The notes under the pieces are model-generated. The model searched no databases and was not told the DNA's origin. It saw only the letters and a list, made by a program, of their open reading frames with translations. This document shows positions 13,348-14,867 of a stretch of 14,867 bases of DNA, in pieces; positions within the stretch are counted from its first letter, which is position 1; each line of letters opens with the position of its first letter. This DNA is from Draconibacterium sp. GTDB taxonomy: Bacteria > Bacteroidota > Bacteroidia > Bacteroidales > Prolixibacteraceae. The translations under genes and the position numbers were made by a program. The stretch covers positions 1 to 14,867 of the forward strand of contig JALUZN010000018.1 in assembly GCA_027011835.1 (NCBI GenBank). The letters run 5' to 3'.

Positions 13348-14867
13348 TTATTCAAAAACTACTAGTTTAGAAAATTGCTTGTCACCAGCTTTTATTTTTG
13401 TGATGTAAGTCCCTCTTTTTGTCTGTTTTGTATTTAAATTTAATGTGTTTGAAACGGATACACCTTCCAGGATAGTTTGTCCACTTAAATTAATAATCGA
13501 ATAGCTGAACCCGTTTTCAGAAGGAAGATAAATTGTTATTTTTCCATTACTCGGGTTTGGATATATTTCCAGTTCTTCACTGTTTATAAATAAATCTGCC
13601 GATACAGGTCGCTGTATAAAATTGTAATCGACATCTACAATGGTTTCGAAAAGTAGTGTATTCAGCATCGATTTCATCTGGAATCTAATTTGGTCGAATG
13701 AGGCAGGTTCGGTAAATGAAATATAGTCATTTCCCGAACCACTGTTCTCGGAATATATTTTAACTTCTGCTGAACTTGATCCTGTTTTGAGTTTACCGTC
13801 TTTCAATGGGCGTGCAAAAATCTTTACATCTCCAAATGGTTTTTTATAGTCGAAAGTAAACTTTAACGTATCAACTGTGTGGATTGTATCGGGTGAAGCG
13901 GGAGTGAAAACAATATTGTCGATTGAATAAGCGGATGAGTCGAGAGAAAAAGAGAAATGTACATCTTCGCTATGTTCGTGTAGAACAATGCCGTTAAGAG
14001 ACTTTATTATAAATTTTACTTTATAAACAATGGCATTGCCGCTATAAGTAAAGTATGAATCTCCGCTTCCATCATTGTCGGAATAAACTCCGGAGCCGTC
14101 AGTCCCGGCGTTTCCATTACCTTCGCTTTTATATGGTTGTACATAAATTCGTATGTCGCCATACGGTTTCGAATAGTCGAATGTAACATTTACCTTTTCG
14201 TTAGCAAGTAATGAGCCTGGCGAGGTGGGATTAAAAACCACATTCGAAATTGAATAGTCTCTGTCAGCCTCATTGGAAAATCCATAATAAACTTTTTTAA
14301 ATACTTCAACAATTGTATCGTTTGTGGCAGCATCGATAAATTGAAACCTGATATTATCGACTGTGGCAAGTGTGTCAATCTTAATAAATCCGGTTCCGGT
14401 TCCGGTTGTGTCGGTATAAGTTGGCGATGGCGAGGTTGTTTGTTTACTAACAACTTTTTTGTCGCTCATGGCAGTTGTTACAATTTTTAAATTGAAATTT
14501 TGTGGTATTTTATAGTTGAATGAGAAATTTAAAGAGTCGCCAATTCCCAACGAAGCTGGAGAAGCTGGATGAATATCGAGGTCTGTTATCTCGAATCCAA
14601 GATATGTAAAATCAACCGTAAATGTTGTATCATAAAGTTTTGTGCCGTCAACGTCCTTAATGTAAAAACCAACGGATGTAACTTTTGCTCCGTTGTTGTA
14701 CACAAAAAAGTTCTCTCCACTTCCGTTATTGTCTTTGTAAGTGGGCGAACCACTCCAGGCTGCGCTACCTATTGCATAACTGGTTCTTGGATAGGAATAA
14801 ATCCGAACATCTCCACCGGGTTTTGTATAATTGAATGTGAAATACACTCTTTCGTTGGGCATAAGTG
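13348..14867 (-). CDS. Repeat-containing T9SS-secreted protein, 3' part (5' end beyond the window)
   Basis: The frame is open to the window edge. The ATG at 14862 is not the start: the residues before and after it (LMPNERVYFTFNYTKP) align with the internal repeat LLANEKVNVTFDYSKP, so the gene continues upstream. Residue numbers count from that Met. There are four Ig-like repeats of roughly 105 residues: a partial one at 1-86, then about 88-195, 201-306 and 311-415. Each has an [FY]NYxxP or FDYxKP strand, a DxxIxxxP strand, an acidic Gly-rich loop (DNNGSGENFF, DNDGSGDSYF, ENSGSGNDYI) and an FxIKxxxG strand. The last 74 residues (431-504) form a type A C-terminal sorting domain, with EIYPNPSNGKI, SIINLSGQTIL and KLVVFE. 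This directs export by the type IX system and usually surface attachment. The upstream domain, and so the function, is outside the window; an adhesin or a secreted enzyme with accessory repeats is possible. Confidence 0.85.
   Translation of the reverse strand, partial: LMPNERVYFTFNYTKPGGDVRIYSYPRTSYAIGSAAWSGSPTYKDNNGSGENFFVYNNGAKVTSVGFYIKDVDGTKLYDTTFTVDFTYLGFEITDLDIHPASPASLGIGDSLNFSFNYKIPQNFNLKIVTTAMSDKKVVSKQTTSPSPTYTDTTGTGTGFIKIDTLATVDNIRFQFIDAATNDTIVEVFKKVYYGFSNEADRDYSISNVVFNPTSPGSLLANEKVNVTFDYSKPYGDIRIYVQPYKSEGNGNAGTDGSGVYSDNDGSGDSYFTYSGNAIVYKVKFIIKSLNGIVLHEHSEDVHFSFSLDSSAYSIDNIVFTPASPDTIHTVDTLKFTFDYKKPFGDVKIFARPLKDGKLKTGSSSAEVKIYSENSGSGNDYISFTEPASFDQIRFQMKSMLNTLLFETIVDVDYNFIQRPVSADLFINSEELEIYPNPSNGKITIYLPSENGFSYSIINLSGQTILEGVSVSNTLNLNTKQTKRGTYITKIKAGDKQFSKLVVFE

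Noticed and set aside
14860..14862. ATG near the right edge as the start of the T9SS protein
   Set aside because: The codons around it align with the interior of a repeat unit and no signal peptide follows, so the gene continues beyond the window.

Overview
The window reads as a chromosomal segment of a Bacteroidota bacterium, most likely from the Bacteroidales/Marinilabiliales side of the phylum. The signs are a type IX secretion C-terminal sorting domain, a lipoprotein with an acidic stretch after the lipobox cysteine, a GSCFA protein, promoters of the TAnnTTTG type with no clear Shine-Dalgarno sequences, and AT-rich coding sequence. The genus cannot be fixed from the sequence alone.

Layout. 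At the left edge (1-40, minus) is the start of a gene whose first 13 residues resemble IS1595/ISXO2-type transposases. Then comes a gene-free stretch (about 41-490) holding a GC-richer repeat-like block with a long imperfect inverted repeat. A secreted alpha/beta hydrolase (491-1924, plus) converges on a minus-strand pair. That pair is an XRE-cupin regulator (3291-3866) followed by an AMP-binding acyl-CoA-synthetase homologue (1942-3249). The homologue keeps the family scaffold but has lost nearly every catalytic motif and the whole C-terminal domain. A perfect 28-bp palindromic terminator (3947-3974) separates the pair from a minus-strand glycogen/alpha-glucan cluster, listed here in order of transcription: GH133-type debranching enzyme (9526-11472), glycogen-synthase-like glycosyltransferase (8210-9499), GH57 alpha-amylase-like protein lacking the usual catalytic Asp (6845-8152), and alpha-glucan phosphorylase (3997-6573). 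Upstream lies a GSCFA-domain protein (11528-12526). The right end has a small lipoprotein (12648-13172) and the 3' part of a repeat-containing T9SS cargo protein that runs off the window (13348-14867).

How they work together. The glucan genes form a storage-polysaccharide unit. The glycosyltransferase builds or extends alpha-1,4-glucan, the phosphorylase releases glucose-1-phosphate, and the debranching enzyme removes branch stubs. The GH57 protein may be a non-hydrolytic or altered partner. A 48-bp REP-like repeat occurs twice, each time just downstream of a minus-strand stop codon, with base changes that preserve a hairpin. One copy is accompanied by a partial inverted copy.

The most unusual object is the inactive-looking adenylate-forming enzyme co-transcribed with an XRE-cupin regulator. 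It could be a ligand-sensing pseudoenzyme or a decaying gene with its reading frame still open.
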